A DNA stretch of 64,000 nt from Stichopus chloronotus (GCA_021234535.1 CM037838.1:26389969-26453968); one strand, 5' to 3'; numbered from the stretch's first letter, positions 51,366 to 64,000 are shown. Notes: generated from the sequence alone by a model not told the origin. Program-made: numbers and translations.

Positions 51366-52369
51366 TACGAAGAAACTACAGTTGATATCAGCTCTCTTAT
51401 TTGAGTTTGTTTTGTGACTGGAAAATCCCTTCTCTCTCTCGTATAAGATACAAATTAAAGGTTAGAACGTATGATACAAATCACCTGCATATCTTACCCC
51501 TCACTCGATCCTTTCCTCTATTTTCCCAAAAAGGGATCACCATGGAGGGAGCACCCTAGGGCCATTTTTATAAATATCAACCCCACCGGAAGTTAATTAT
51601 GTCACGGTGACCTTAAGAACAATTTGAAATGCAGAAAAAAAGAGAGAAATGCTTCTCGTCTATCAATGTTAGAAAATTATAATGGTTATGACCTGCTTAG
51701 TAACTAAGTAATCGATTCTTTTGTTCCCGGAACTTTTTTACAGCCACCTCCTACGTCATGTTTTCCTATCAAATGAATATTCATATCTTTCTATTTTTCG
51801 ACCAGTAGGTAATGCAAATATTCCCACCAAATTCCTGGCGATTTAAGGCACGAATTGACATACATTGTTTAGTGGATTTGTAATATAAACATTATATGCT
51901 GATGGTAGCAAATTACTGGCAGTTACCAAATTATCTTAATCAACCTACGCAAGATTTTTTTTTTTTTTTTTTGCATCTGGTTAAAATAAAAGTAGCTGCG
52001 AAAGATACAGAAAAAACAATTGCTTTAGTACACCCTCTCTCTCTTCATGTGCTTTTATTTTGAGTGTGTTTTTTTTTTCCTTACAGCATTTTCATCAGTT
52101 TTTCTAACATTTACTTTTTTATGGAAACATTGTGGAAAAAGTTACTGTTTACTTTGAAGTATGGTTCGATATTGATATGTCTCTATAAGGAGAGGAATCT
52201 TTATAAAGCACTTGGAATATGACTTTTATCACATCCAATCTTCGCAACTGACCGTGTAAGAAGTACTTGCAAACCAGACCCTGTTTCATCACCCCAAAGC
52301 TGGCCACAATACATCTTATACCGGTCGAACCGTCTATCCATCCCAATTCAAAATACTCAAACAAGAAAG

Positions 52370-55300
52370 ATGCAATTATTCAATCACGGTAAGGCAAATC
52401 TCCATTTTTTTGTTTCTAATGCCCTTATGACTTTGTGTTAATGTTCATCGTGACATATTTCTTGCATTTTTTGCTAAAACATCTGTGTTGTAGTTAAGCA
52501 CTATTATACGTCCCTACGCTTAAGCACTCCATAAATGCCCCCTCCCCTACTTCCATGTGTTAGCGTTGTTATCCACATTTTGCAAAGAACATTTTGAGAA
52601 CATTATGACTTTTCCTTCTGTTTACACGTAATTTTGTGTATTTTGCCCGAATCAAACAATTTGTTCAACATGTACATTTAAGTACTTATTTACTGTTCAC
52701 CGATACCCCGACCTCCACCCCAACAGTGGTTTAACGCTGTTTAGATGTCTGTATGGATTGATCGCTATTAAAGCATTAACACAGCTGTCTTGATGTTGTT
52801 TATCAAACATAGCAACTTCACACTATATGAAAAATTTCATTGATTTATCATTTTGTCGTATCGAAAATATCGATTTGTTGCAGATATATGCAAAAACTAT
52901 ATGATTGCCAATTAACCGAGTTGCGATTTTTCTCCACAAGTTGTTTGATTTACAAACTATTACCGATAAATCCGCAAATATTGACGTAAAGATCCTTGAG
53001 GTTTTTGCTGCAATTCAAATATAGATTATAGATAGAGAAGTTCTCACTTACGTCATCGTCTCCTTTTCTTGATCGGGGTTGTTGCCCCAGTTTTCGATTG
53101 AATATGATATTGTGCAATATCTGAAAAAGATATTCTCTCCTACTTGACCCCTTTCTTTCTCAACGGCCCTTTCCTCTCCCAACCCTTAACCACCCTTACC
53201 CCCCCCCCCCTTCTCTGCATGCATTAGGAATGACATCAGGCGGCTATTCGAATGAAGGTTGCGTTGTGCTTCAAAGTGTCCTGGCTGCAGTCATCTCATT
53301 AAAGTAAGTAAGAAAATGAGGTCCTCGAGAAAATAAAAAAATAACGCGAAGTTTTCGAACACCATGATTTTTTTTATCAGCAAAAGACATGGAAGGGGGA
53401 TGCAGAGGGCCATATTTTCATTGAACAAAATGCCCGGGAAGGTTGATAACACTTTTGTGGTTCTCAGTTTACAGCTGGTAAACTATAGCGTATTAGATGG
53501 AAGTGATTTCAAAATCACCCAATCCGTATAGTTTTTTTTTTTTTTTTTTGTGCTGGGATTTGTGTCTCAAGACTTGTATATCATATTTGACGTACAGACC
53601 TGACAACGTTAGGTGATGGGCAGAGGCATTAAGAAAGGGTAGAGGATATAAATCTTGAAGACTTGTCAAACTTCATCATATCATTATGGATTGGGTGCTT
53701 AAAATGGTTCAAAATAGTCAGGGCTTTGGTCTTTGGGCTTAGGGATTTGGTAGGAAAGCTGCCAACGTTGTGACCATAAAGTAGATAATAGAGAAGCACT
53801 TTCGGCGGTAGGATCGGGGACCGTTGCAATTGATGTAAGTCGGACCCTATCCGCAGAATCTAGTGCTTTGGATGATGCGTTTCATATATTGCAAGAGCCA
53901 AATCCCGTAATATGTCATCAATATGCGTAGTAACTTAAATGTCTATGAAAATGTTTCACTGTTTCATCAGTTTGACGAAAGGCAGTTTTGCAAACAAATT
54001 TTATTTTCTTCTCACGTATAACCCTTTTTGGCTGTGTATAAAATGTTTAGAGGAAAATGCTAAAGTAAGCCCATTTTTAGTGAACAATACCAGAAATACA
54101 TGTAAAGGTAAAGTGTGTATCATAAATGTATGGAAAATAGGGCTTGTTATTCCGATGTGCATACACACTTACACACGCACACCCGAACACCCATACACAT
54201 GAACACACACTGACCTTGTACGTACAGTCGTTTCTCTGTTTTGTGTCTCCATAAACTAATCTGATCGTCATTTAACAGTTAATCTTCCTAATCCTCAATA
54301 GGGTCTAAATTGTCCGGTTTCATTGGCGCGATGGTGTTAGCTGCAAGCATAACTCCAGATGCCCAAGTGCGAGCAGCAAATGTCAGAAACTCCTACGTCC
54401 AAGCTTTCCAAAGGGCAAGGATACTTCATCACATAGAAGCTAATCTTTACTACAGTGTGGTAAGTGAAATTGTTTTCATTATGGCCAACATTCCTAGTAT
54501 CGAGGACAAGCTGGCATACCCGGATTCAGGCTATACCGGAGATTACCACCTCTCTTAACTGTAAATCTGTTTTTTTTTTCTTTCTCTTTCTCTCTCTCAT
54601 GACCTACAAGAACCGTAAAAGTAAACTAGCAGATTTAGAGGTGGCACCACCCCATCCGTACCCATCCCTCTCTTACCTTAAACCAATTTACCTGTATAGG
54701 GCCTACATCTACCTACCTACACACTTATCTGCCTCTTTTTACCTACCGACTTATCTACTACAGTATCTGCCACATACTTTCCTACTTTTAAACCCACTTA
54801 CATACCCATCTACATATGATTCAACTACCTTTTTAAATACCTACCTACCCATATCTCCATGCATAGCAGCCACACCCAAGGAGTGATTACCCATGTTGAA
54901 CATTCTTCACAGCACATTTTTGGTAGAGAATAGTTGTAAACAGTCCAAAAACGTGGATTCAACTAAAACGTCACCTCACCCTGGTCTGACCTTTATAAAG
55001 TCAGCTGAAATTTTAAAATGAACCTATTCAACCACAATCTGTGAGTTTGCCCATCTTTATTAAGAGGACAGGAAGAACAAGGCTGAAGATTGTTTTTCGA
55101 AGAACAAATCCGTTCGTTCACGGTTCCCTAGTTTTGACAATTGTTATATCACCTCGTTGTCGTTTATTGATTTCACCAAGCCCGCTTCGTCAACTTGCCA
55201 CACGGTGTGTGCAAGTGCTGAGGTCAGGGTATTCCCCGGCTACGATTTCGGGGTCACTTGGATGTTTACAAACGGAATCCTATTGGTTCTGTTCAAATAT

Positions 55301-58300
55301 GGCTGAGTGGGAATAGCCGATGCGGTGACTAACGGCGTCTGCGGTTTGTTGTTCGCTGTTATTGACAAGCAACACCCACATTTCTAGGACACTCTACAGG
55401 TCTTGGTGTCGCGTTATTCTGACGATTCGGCAATTTTTGCGAGTAAGATCATGAAAAGACGATGAAAGGCGTGCACGCGCTTCTGTGGATGGTACCTCAA
55501 TAGCTTGACACTACAGTTCTAACAATTGCTTCAAACCGAACAGTAGTAACATGTTTGTTTACATTTTTCAGACCAGAAGTCGACAATTCTCTTCTGTGAT
55601 ATCGGCAGGCGTAACTTTTTAAACCCACTAAAAAAACAAAGCGGTCCAAAAAATAAGTTCCCCAGTATATTGATATGCGAGGGGGGGGGGGATGTAAACA
55701 ATTCACACGAACACGTTCGGGGGAAGAGACACTTCTTTTTACGATACCAAGCTTCCCATAGAATAAACACTAAACCGTACAATCAATGCTGAGATTGAAA
55801 CCTGCCATTTATCATAACATTTAATGAGGAAAAAATTGATCAAAATGGGAGAATGTGACGCAAATCCGTCTTCTTTCTTTTTTATTTCTTTCCCTCTTTT
55901 TCTTTTTCTTTGACTGTCCGTTTGCTTATATCAAGTGCCTTTCTTCCGGATGACTTCTAGCAGAAAACTGTTTTGTGTGTGTGTGTGTGTTTTTGTCTGT
56001 GTGTGTGTGTGTTTTTTTTTTTTTTTGTCGGATTGAACACTATGATATTTTTGGGCCCAATAATGAATTCCCAACAATGATGGAATCGAGTTCAACTGTA
56101 TGATGTAGGCTATGTGAACTAAATATGTATATAAACAAAAGTGGTGAGGACAGTGTGGACGAGTTTGGGGATGCTTCGTTGAGTAAGATGAATCTCTCGC
56201 CGTGGTCGTCTCTCTCCACATCTCTCTCCACCTTTCCTTCTCTCCCTTTTCCTTTTGATAATGAACTTGAAATGATGAACATGTCCGCTTCTCTTTTTTT
56301 TTCATTTGTGTTAACATAACACAGCAGCGGCTCTCAAACCTGTTTAGACTGCCGTAATTGTCATGGACCCCCAAAACCGTGCCACCACCCCTCAATTATT
56401 CGCTATGTACTCTGTACTCACCTGAGACTCCCGTGTCAGGGGAAGACGGTACAGCACTGAAGTACAACAATGTACTACAATGTACTTTTTTTTCTATCAC
56501 TTTATTTCCTCTCCCTTTTTTTTTTTGTCATTTGAATTTCCTCAGAAATCTAAACGTTTTGCAAATGACGATATTGTTATCCACCCCTCGGAGGTGACAA
56601 CTGTATCGGGGAAGGAACACTTCCCGGACTTTTACCGAACTTTCCGTAGAGCTAATGTAAGTATAGATCAAAGAATCTAGTTCTTTGGTATAGATGTAAT
56701 TGTCATGACGAAACCTAAGTCCGACTCCCCCCCCCAGACGTATCCCCTCCCTGTTCTCTTTTAGTTCTCCCAACAACGTCTTCCTTTCTATGTTACATTA
56801 TTTAAGTCTCTTTCTGAAAATGTGTAGGTTCATAAAATGTCTTTGATAGTAATACAACAGAGGATAGATGGTGCTTCATATTACTGTATCCACTGCATGG
56901 GCCTTTCCATCTCTTGCAATTCACAGCCTATCCACCTCTCTCCACCTCTCTCCACCTCTCGCTACCTCATTCTTTTTTCATTGCGGCCTCCTGATAACTT
57001 GATAGATTTATCTTGTGTCTGAAAATCATGAAGTGATGTGTTTTGATTAGGTAAAGAACCTGACATTAACTCAAACTTATAGTCCACTTGCATTTTTTGC
57101 CTTGCTTGAAAATTATATTTTTTGTAAACGAATTAGAAAAAGCAAATTGATGTAGCCATTAAAGACACTGACTCATCGTCTCAAAAAGTTTCAATTCAAC
57201 CAACCACTTACTTCTAACCCTCCCATAGCCTGTCTAAACTCCTACACATGTGTAATCAAAATAGCCGGCGCCTGTGCATGTTTTGTAATATTTGTTGTCA
57301 AAATAACAGCAGAACCAATTGAGACTTTTGCTTACCCCTTGCAAAAAATGTAGCTGAGAGGTGATGGGAGAGACTGCCTTTAAATAGGTGTGTAGCCTAA
57401 AAAGATAGTATTTACTGCATAACCCGGAACATGTATTACACATTGGCGTGTTATCCAAAATACTCAGACAATGTTTGGGTCTAATACAAACAGAAATTCA
57501 AGTGGTAACGAAAGATCCGATGTACGAGTTAGTAAAGTAATTCCAGGACCAAAATAATTTGACTTAGCCAAGTCACCATAATTTTATAGTTAAAATATAG
57601 GGGTAATGGTGAGACATACAAACAGAACGGAAGTAATTTCTTGTAGCCTAAACTGTTAAAAAGAACTTGAATGAAAGAAAATTCAAACAACGGAAAACCG
57701 ATAAGAATCTAAGGAAAAGGTGCAAAGAAAATCTCAGAACATTAATAGCCCCAAAATTATATTAATAGTTCAGTTAAAGATAAATGAAAATGGAACTGTA
57801 ATCTAACTCCAACTTACCATTTGTCAATCATTATCAGACACTTTTTGTTTCACTTTTCTTTTTTGTGATTGATTTATCATTCATGTTTTTTACTAATTTC
57901 GTTAATATTAAGGTATATATCCTTGCCAATTCATGCTAACGATTATAAAACAATGTATACTTTCAAGAATACCTTAAAAATATTTTATTGTGATGTGTCA
58001 ATGACAAAAGTCCTCTATTTTGTGTGTATCTGTTCACTTTCCGTCTTTTGGTTTTTACTAGATATAAATACGAATTTCTTGTTTTGTGGTGGGGTAGCAA
58101 CCTAAAAAAGCAGTTCTTGAAAAGCTTTTGTTATCACTGGCCAACTCTTTTATTTCGGCAGTTTCGTAACAATATTGAAATTCATTTGCATTCTCGAAAA
58201 GAGATTGAAATGAAACAACTCGACTGAGCGACCAACATGAAACATCGCCCCCAATTAGCGTACAAAGTGTCGGCCCGCACAAAGGACGTGTTTCTCAACT

Positions 58301-61300
58301 GTTTCTCAACTAACTGTGACTTTTCTGTGACAGTTGCAGTGGTTGATTGGGCGCGAGAGAGGGGCGGTGATGGCATGCCTCTCCTTAGCTTTGCAGCAGG
58401 AATGTTTTTCGTTAAAGACCATCAATGTCTACGTGCAGAGTCCAGGTAAACATTGAAAATCTTCGACCAAACAATAGTCAGTATTGAAGAAGTGGAAGGG
58501 GGGGGGGGGGTAAAACACATACTCATGAGTATTATCTAACGGGCATCAACATGACAAAAATTAAAAAACAAAATAACGGTTTTTCTCTCCATTGGGCACT
58601 TTCTAACATAATTAGTTATTGACAGAACATTTTTTTACCATAAATCTGTTAATAGATATGCTTCTATACACGATTTGGAGAAAGAAAGTGCAAAAAGTTA
58701 TGTAAGATGTATTTCACAAGTACCTATGCTCCTTCAATGTTATGACCAACTAACGTCCTCTCAAAAATGACCCCTCATAGCAACACCACCCTTCCTGGCA
58801 ACACCACCCTTCCTAAAGGGTAGTACTAATACTGTTTTTTTTTTTCAGTAGCCTTAATATTAAAAAAAATAAATACTTCTAACGAATTTAAATCATAAAG
58901 GAATACTGTTTCGTTAAATCAAGTGAATTATTCAATTTTTCATTCATTTCTGTCGAGTGGCAATGGCCGCGGCCATTTTCGTCCCTAATTACCCCTAGTC
59001 CAACGTGAAAGTGACGTCAGAGACAAACCTCTGTGCGAACAGTCCCTATGTGCACATCACACAAATTAACAGACGACTTGTTTTAAACCCCCTTTTTTAA
59101 AAAATTCTCACTGTTGATTTCTGCATTAAGCTGGGGAATGTGATGGAAAGTAATCAAGACATCAAGGCCTCTTACGAACCAAGTGCATATTGCTTTAAAC
59201 CTGCAAAATCGCGAAGAAATTCTGTGGGGGCCTATTCTTGGAATGTTGGGTGCAACAACCAGGGAGCTGCATTTCAGGAGGAGATAAATCAGAAAGTTTA
59301 AGCTAGAGTCTAACTATATTAGATTTTCGTGTGTGTTATGAGACTTTGAATTAACAATCGGAGATTAATGTTTAAGGGGCCATTGACCTTTGTGTGACAT
59401 GTCCAATTCCTAAGATTGGCTGTAGTCGGTATCAGAGTAATGTTTATTCATGGCTACTTTATACCCTATGAATAGGATTACGTAGACGAAGATTCGCCAT
59501 CAATCAACTGACGTTTGGTTTTCCTTCTGGAAGTGCGCCATCTTACACGGCGATAATAGCGGTGAATTTGAAATCTGTATCTCGTTTGAAAATTTCAATA
59601 TTCAAAGCAACACCGTGATAATAGTTTATGTATTTATGCGTTAATATGCATATTACCTGAGTCGAAATAGCAACTGCTGCTTCCCTTTATTGTAATGACC
59701 ACATCCCAACACCTCGTCACCATCGTTGTAATGTAACTACCGCCACGGTATCGTCTTTTTCATCACGAACCCATGCAGATATCGAATGTGTGTCAAACCA
59801 TTCTGAGGCATGCCGAATTCTCACTCATGATGAAAGAGGCGATTGAACTTGCTTACTACGACGAACTGTGGCTAAAAAGTCGCACAGACGACGCAACCAC
59901 TTTTCGTAGGCAATTTTTGGCGGTTCGGCGAGAACTGAATCTTCATCAAGCACGTCTGTCCACAATTGTAAGTAAATAATCGATATACAAACTAAACAAA
60001 CACAAAATCAAGATTTTCCAGGATGGGACATTGGTGGATCTGTGGGAGTTCTTGTTTAGTTTGTTATCGAGTTTTTTTTTTTCTTTTCTTTTCGTATTAT
60101 TATGACTTCATTTGTTTATTCCTTTTGTTATAACTAATTTGACAATCAATAGCCTATGTCAAATTCCACCACTTGTGACGATTAAAGCTAACAACCACAA
60201 TGGCTCTAGATATTCAATTAAAAATAAAACAAATCAATAAAAAAGTAAAATACCAGTGGTGAATCCAGGACTTGGCAGAAGTGGGGGAGGGGGGGGGGGC
60301 ATAAGGATGATGGCTGATCGCCCTCCTACGACAGGGCTCAAAGGTGTGTCAATTTCCCTTTGGAAAATTTTCGCTAACATAGGGTGGGCTATATTCAAAG
60401 AGGTGATACATTTTATTGATGCTAGATTTGCAATGAAGATATCTTCAGGAATTCTTACTTTTTAAGTAATGATTTTATTTCCTCCCATTTGGAAATTTAT
60501 TTCTAACATAGACATACATTTCATGCCAGATTTAAATTGCATATATCTCCAGGAATTCCTTTTCTCAGCGATGGTTTTATTTTTTCATCTTCCTTGGTGA
60601 TTCTAGCATTCTTAAACCCTCCCAGAGCATTACTTTGTCTTCTTCGTAATAGGACATTACTTTTTCTTTCTTTTTTTTTTCAACTGGCACATCCTCCGCA
60701 TCCCATCATACAATCCTGCCCAGGTCACATTGATATAGAGAGGGTCGCGATTTTAGCCCCCAGTTTGCCTCTTACTGCGCGAACGTCGTATGTATGAGCA
60801 TTCATGTAGGATACATGAACTGAATTTATTGAGTGAAAAACAAACTTGTAAACGGACTATATATTGCTTATCATGTATCAGAAGGGATCAATAAAGCCAT
60901 ACAGTTTGAGGCAAAATAGCGCCCCTGCATAACCAGTTGTCGTAACCCTTTCTGTACACGAACCATAAGGACTATCTATTCGAAGCGCCACCGTCGGTTT
61001 GCGGGGAGCGAACGAGAAAATTTGGTTTTTCAATCAGCGCTTTTGGGTGTTGCATCCATACAGTCTTGAAACATAGACCTCATGTTTGCAATTTCTTAAA
61101 TGAACGAGAGCAAAAGTTAGTCTATGAAAAGACTACTACCTATCATATGGGTTGAGATGATGCAAGAATCATAAACTATATAGCCTCTTTCAAATATTCT
61201 TGGAGCACATAGCAAATATTTGATTGGGGATAAGCATCTTTAAACCCACACTGTTTTCATTGATTAATGGAGTCACATTGATTGTTTGCAGATTGATTGA

Positions 61301-61881
61301 CTGTTTACATTGGTTATTTGCTGCAAAATTTAAATATTAAATTTCGTTAAGTGACTCGAAAATTTCCCACCTTGTACTTTCATAAAGTGGATATTAAAAG
61401 ATCCACTGAAGCGCTCATTTAAAGTTGTCAATGAACCCAATACCTAAGGTATGCAGGAGATGTGAAGTGAAGAATTAAGATAGAAAAACTGAAATAGCGT
61501 TCTCTTAGCCCCCCCCTCCCCACCCTCCTCAACTCAATTTGACAATACATTTGACCAATGTATTTTAAATATAAAATCTTGTATATGTGTCTCTACTTTA
61601 TTTGTTTGCATTGTATAGATATTACACACGAATTCGAACTTTGTATCTAACGCTGTAAGGTGAGTCTACTTGCCTTCAATTTTATCTTCTTTTCTCTCTG
61701 ACCACACCAGATGGATCAATTGGAAATTACATTCGACCCTGCTTCAGTGAATCACGTGACTTTTGCCATTTGTGACGTAACCTGCGTCCAGCGAAGAAGT
61801 TTGTTCATACTGCAGGAGCTACACCACTACACGCAACTGCTGCTTATCAATTTTTATATTTTGGTCAGTGTGGAATACTAA
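52370..61881 (+). CDS. Putative secreted four-helix cytokine-like protein, gene B
   Basis: Coding exons: 52370-52388, 54302-54459, 56546-56656, 59779-59967, 61619-61654, 61711-61881 (stop TAA 61879-61881); 684 nt, 227 residues. Phases are 1,0,0,0,0 as in gene A, and exon 1 is again 19 coding bases (MQLFNH plus one). Exon 2 supplies a signal peptide core GFIGAMVLAASI and a helix (AQVRAANVRNSYVQAFQRAR). Exon 3, 37 residues, begins KSKRFANDDIVIHPSEV. Exon 4, 63 residues, runs ISNVCQ to ARLSTI. Exon 5, 12 residues, is ILHTNSNFVSNA. Exon 6 has ICDVTCVQRRSLFILQE, then HHYTQLL. A glycosylation sequon NIS spans the exon 3/4 junction. It is clearly closer to gene C than to A although C is on the other strand. 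No TATA box was seen above exon 1. The cytokine role is inferred. Confidence 0.76.
54660..54860. repeat. Degenerate CTAC/TACC-rich microsatellite, intron 2 of gene B
   Basis: CTACCTACCTACA, CTTACATACCCATCTACAT and similar runs recur across about 200 bp on the plus strand. The open frame through it is a product of the tetranucleotide pattern. Confidence 0.6.
55970..56031. repeat. TG microsatellite followed by poly-T
   Basis: Two TG runs (about 55974-55990 and 55998-56011) are separated by TTTTTGTC and end in a run of T. It lies in intron 2 of gene B. Confidence 0.8.
58390..58740 (+). repeat. Dispersed repeat, copy 2 (pair with 4905-5215)
   Basis: It matches the CDC73 intron 8 copy in order, including GACCAAACAATAGT and GTTATGTAAGATGTATTTCACAA (20-base core compared). 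A G tract at 58498-58510 is inserted relative to the other copy. It lies in intron 3 of gene B. Confidence 0.65.
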
Positions 61882-64000
61882 AAAAAGGAAGTAAGATTTA
61901 CCACACACGGAGAATAATGGAACTTCATCGTATGCCGAGCTACCTTCGGTCTGTATTACGGGTCCTCGTGCGGCTAGCATTCTGAACGAGGTCGCACTTC
62001 CTTTTTACCACGATAGAGCCGTACATTTATTACATGCCATTATTTGAGAACTTCGGTTTACAAAATGACGGTTAGGAATTAGCTATCTCTGCTTAAAAGT
62101 TCAAGAAGAGTCCACATTTAGTGACATTGGAAATCTTTCTCTATTCTTAACCAAAAAAGTTATTTTATTATGAAGCAGGCTAGTTGAGTTAAAATGAGAT
62201 AAAATATGAAGTTAAAGTGCGGGGAATGTAAAGGTTTGATTACAATATCCCCTTTTGGACTGTGCAGACATTTGTAATTTCTCGACAAAAGACAAAGGCA
62301 AAGGAATGATGACGACAATGTCAAAAATGTGATTTTAAATGACTTTTGTGCATTCTATCGATTGTTAAATATTTTCGAGGGCGTTTTCTCTTCAGTCCAT
62401 GTGAATTGAATAACTTTGGAACACACCATCTTATTTCTGGTGAAAAAATCGTGAGGGAATGTTGCGGATAAAATCAACCACATATGAAATGACCTCATGA
62501 ACACCTTACATTAATTAAAGCTCTTCAGGAGACACTTAATTCATTCTCTGTGATAAATATAAAGTAATTTTGTACTTTAATATGTTCTCTTATAATTGAG
62601 ACAATGATAAACGTAATGTTAAAAAAGTGAAAAAAAAAGTTATCTTATAGAAATTTTGCAGTGACGACGCGTTGCGCATGGAGAGGCAACGCTTCGTGCA
62701 GATCCTTGCTCCTGGGAACCTGGGAGAACAAACAACTGCTCATACGCATAACGTATTGTGATGTACTTGATTCCCGAGTTGTCTGCTTGTTTTCGATCCA
62801 CTATGATGACGTAACAATAAGAATTGATGTCACGTGCAAAACCTCTTTAGGTAACTTTATTAATTTAACTTATTGTGAATAGTCTGAGCTATATTTCTTA
62901 TGTATTTTCTCTATTAATTATAGTTGAAATGTTCTCTCTGCTAAAGTATATCATCCCCCAACTGATTGATTAAACTATTTATAAAACGAAGGAATTTAAA
63001 CTTACGACATTGGGCTGACGACCGAGCTTACGGTAGTGTACCCTATCTAGAAGTTGGAGATTCCTGCGCATATTGTTCACCAGTGTCGGTGAAAGTCCCT
63101 ATCAGGGACATTTGGACAACTGTTTTGGTATTTTAACTTTTGAGATGGGTCCTTTTGTGGATTGAATATTGAAGTAGGCGAGTTGAGGTATACAAAGTGT
63201 GGAAATGGTACCAATTGAAGCAATTATGGAAAAGTTATGGACTTTGAGCTGGCGGAGCAGTATCATTCGAGGAGATGTGTGATTTGCCCCAGTGACAAGG
63301 TATGCTAACTTTGACGGCCTCTAGCAGAAAATATAACCACCTAAGGTACGGAAAATTGGAAAAGCCATGAATGGCCAATGTGTCAGCTTTCTGAAGAGTG
63401 GTAGCTTACATCTGTTGAAAACTTCTACAAGGCTTCAGAGACCACATTACTTTTGCAATTTAGTAATTTAGTGTGTAGGTCAATTGGGAAATAAATAGGG
63501 TATGCTACCTTACCAGTGGACTGTATGCCTACTGATATTTAAATCACGCCACCACTTAAAACTGCAATATGCCCTCCGCAAAAAGTTAACTAATTTGACT
63601 TGAAGTGAATTCCTTCTATTATAAATGATATGATTAAAATGGTTAGGGGCTCACAACTGTGCTGTTTGTTGACTGAATTCATGAAATACCTCCGTATGAC
63701 TTTGTTCATTAATGAAACAATGGTAAAAGAACAATAAAGATAAAGTCAATTAAATTTGAGTTAAATGACGTTATGATTCTGTCTGTTGCTACTCGTGTAA
63801 TTAAAACAACATTTAAAAAAAATAGCTGTTCGAGTCCTGTTATTAATCCATTACTAGCCAAACAATGATATTTCCTTTGCTCATTGTAAGAAAATCGTGA
63901 GGATAAATGGTAGAAAATGATGAGGATAAAGTAAACTAATTTTACTTTATATGACTTTATGAATTATGCCTGTTGTTAATGAAGTAATAAAAGTGTGTAT
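61882..64000. other. Intergenic region downstream of gene B
   Basis: It begins with the gene B 3' flank. ATTAAA at about 62514 is a possible but distant polyadenylation signal. A decayed MITE occupies about 63032-63508. The frame at 62661-62882 shows no splice or family support. No gene was recognised up to the window edge. Confidence 0.5.
63032..63508. mobile_element. Decayed MITE related to 11702-12169
   Basis: The ends GGTAGTGTACCCTATCTA and the complement of GGTAGCATACCCTATTTA face each other about 475 bp apart. AATTTAGTGTGTAGGTCAAT near the right end matches AATTTAGTGTGTAAGTCAAT at 12124-12143 in the family 1 element, at a similar distance from the end. Confidence 0.55.

Larger units (their letters stand above)
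44608..52369. other. Intergenic region between genes A and B
   Basis: An AATAAA lies at 44618-44623, 11 bases past the gene A stop, and may be its polyadenylation signal. ATTTA motifs cluster near 44990-45030, possibly within a longer 3' UTR. A foldback element fills 46561-47327. A diverged direct repeat with TTTCAGTCAC-TGAC and a CAGCATCT end occurs at 48501-48545 and 48614-48664. A possible MITE with TTAAAAGTGA ends lies at 49336-49727. C tracts occur at 49086, 51179 and 51325. No gene was recognised. Confidence 0.55.

Noticed and set aside
52149..52364. Minus-strand frame reminiscent of a LINE reverse-transcriptase tail (similar feel at 34069-34275)
   Set aside because: No catalytic or zinc-finger motif can be pointed to, and the matching frame shifts; a repeat search would be needed.
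62661..62882. Frame with CDV and a CLFSIHY stretch downstream of gene B
   Set aside because: No LQE helix, no clear acceptor and no upstream exons; not a fourth family member on this evidence.

Overview
The window is nuclear DNA of an animal: spliced genes with GT-AG introns, AT-rich long introns, many interspersed repeats and about two dozen homopolymeric C or G tracts. The one gene that can be named with certainty is CDC73 (parafibromin). Its sequence and the repeat style suggest a marine deuterostome invertebrate, most likely an echinoderm. That taxon call is inference.

Layout. (1) 433-11269, minus strand: CDC73, 13 coding exons found, about 515 of an expected 531 or so residues; only the short last exon lies outside the left edge. 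(2) 11270-15216: intergenic, with a TTAA-flanked MITE at 11702-12169. (3) 15217-25767, minus strand: a five- or six-exon gene for a small secreted protein (here cytokine-like gene C). (4) 25768-37654: about 12 kb intergenic between divergent genes, with an 11-copy minisatellite and a tRNA-derived SINE. (5) 37655-44607, plus strand: a homologous gene (gene A). (6) 44608-52369: intergenic, with a 767-bp foldback element built from palindromic CACTTAAGTG units. (7) 52370-61881, plus strand: a third homologous gene (gene B). (8) 61882-64000: intergenic, no gene seen.

The main result is genes A, B and C. None has a long ORF. Each was assembled by eye from short exons that share order, phase and sequence: a tiny first exon (19, 19 and 16 coding bases) ending in a phase-1 intron; an exon completing a signal peptide and carrying a first helix; a 36-38 residue exon; a 62-64 residue helical exon; a 12-16 residue mini-exon (not found in C); and a last exon with a Cys-Asp-Val motif followed by an amphipathic helix of the form LF-[IL]-LQE. 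The introns after the first are all phase 0. The predicted proteins are 233, 227 and 204 residues. This architecture, size and C-terminal helix match long-chain class I helical cytokines of the IL-6/G-CSF type. I propose a cluster of three diverged invertebrate helical cytokines. Homology to IL-6 is an inference from gene structure and predicted fold, not from a database match.

The repeats include at least four TTAA-flanked MITEs, one hAT-type MITE, two dispersed repeats with paired copies and several tandem arrays. They lie mostly in introns and intergenic DNA.
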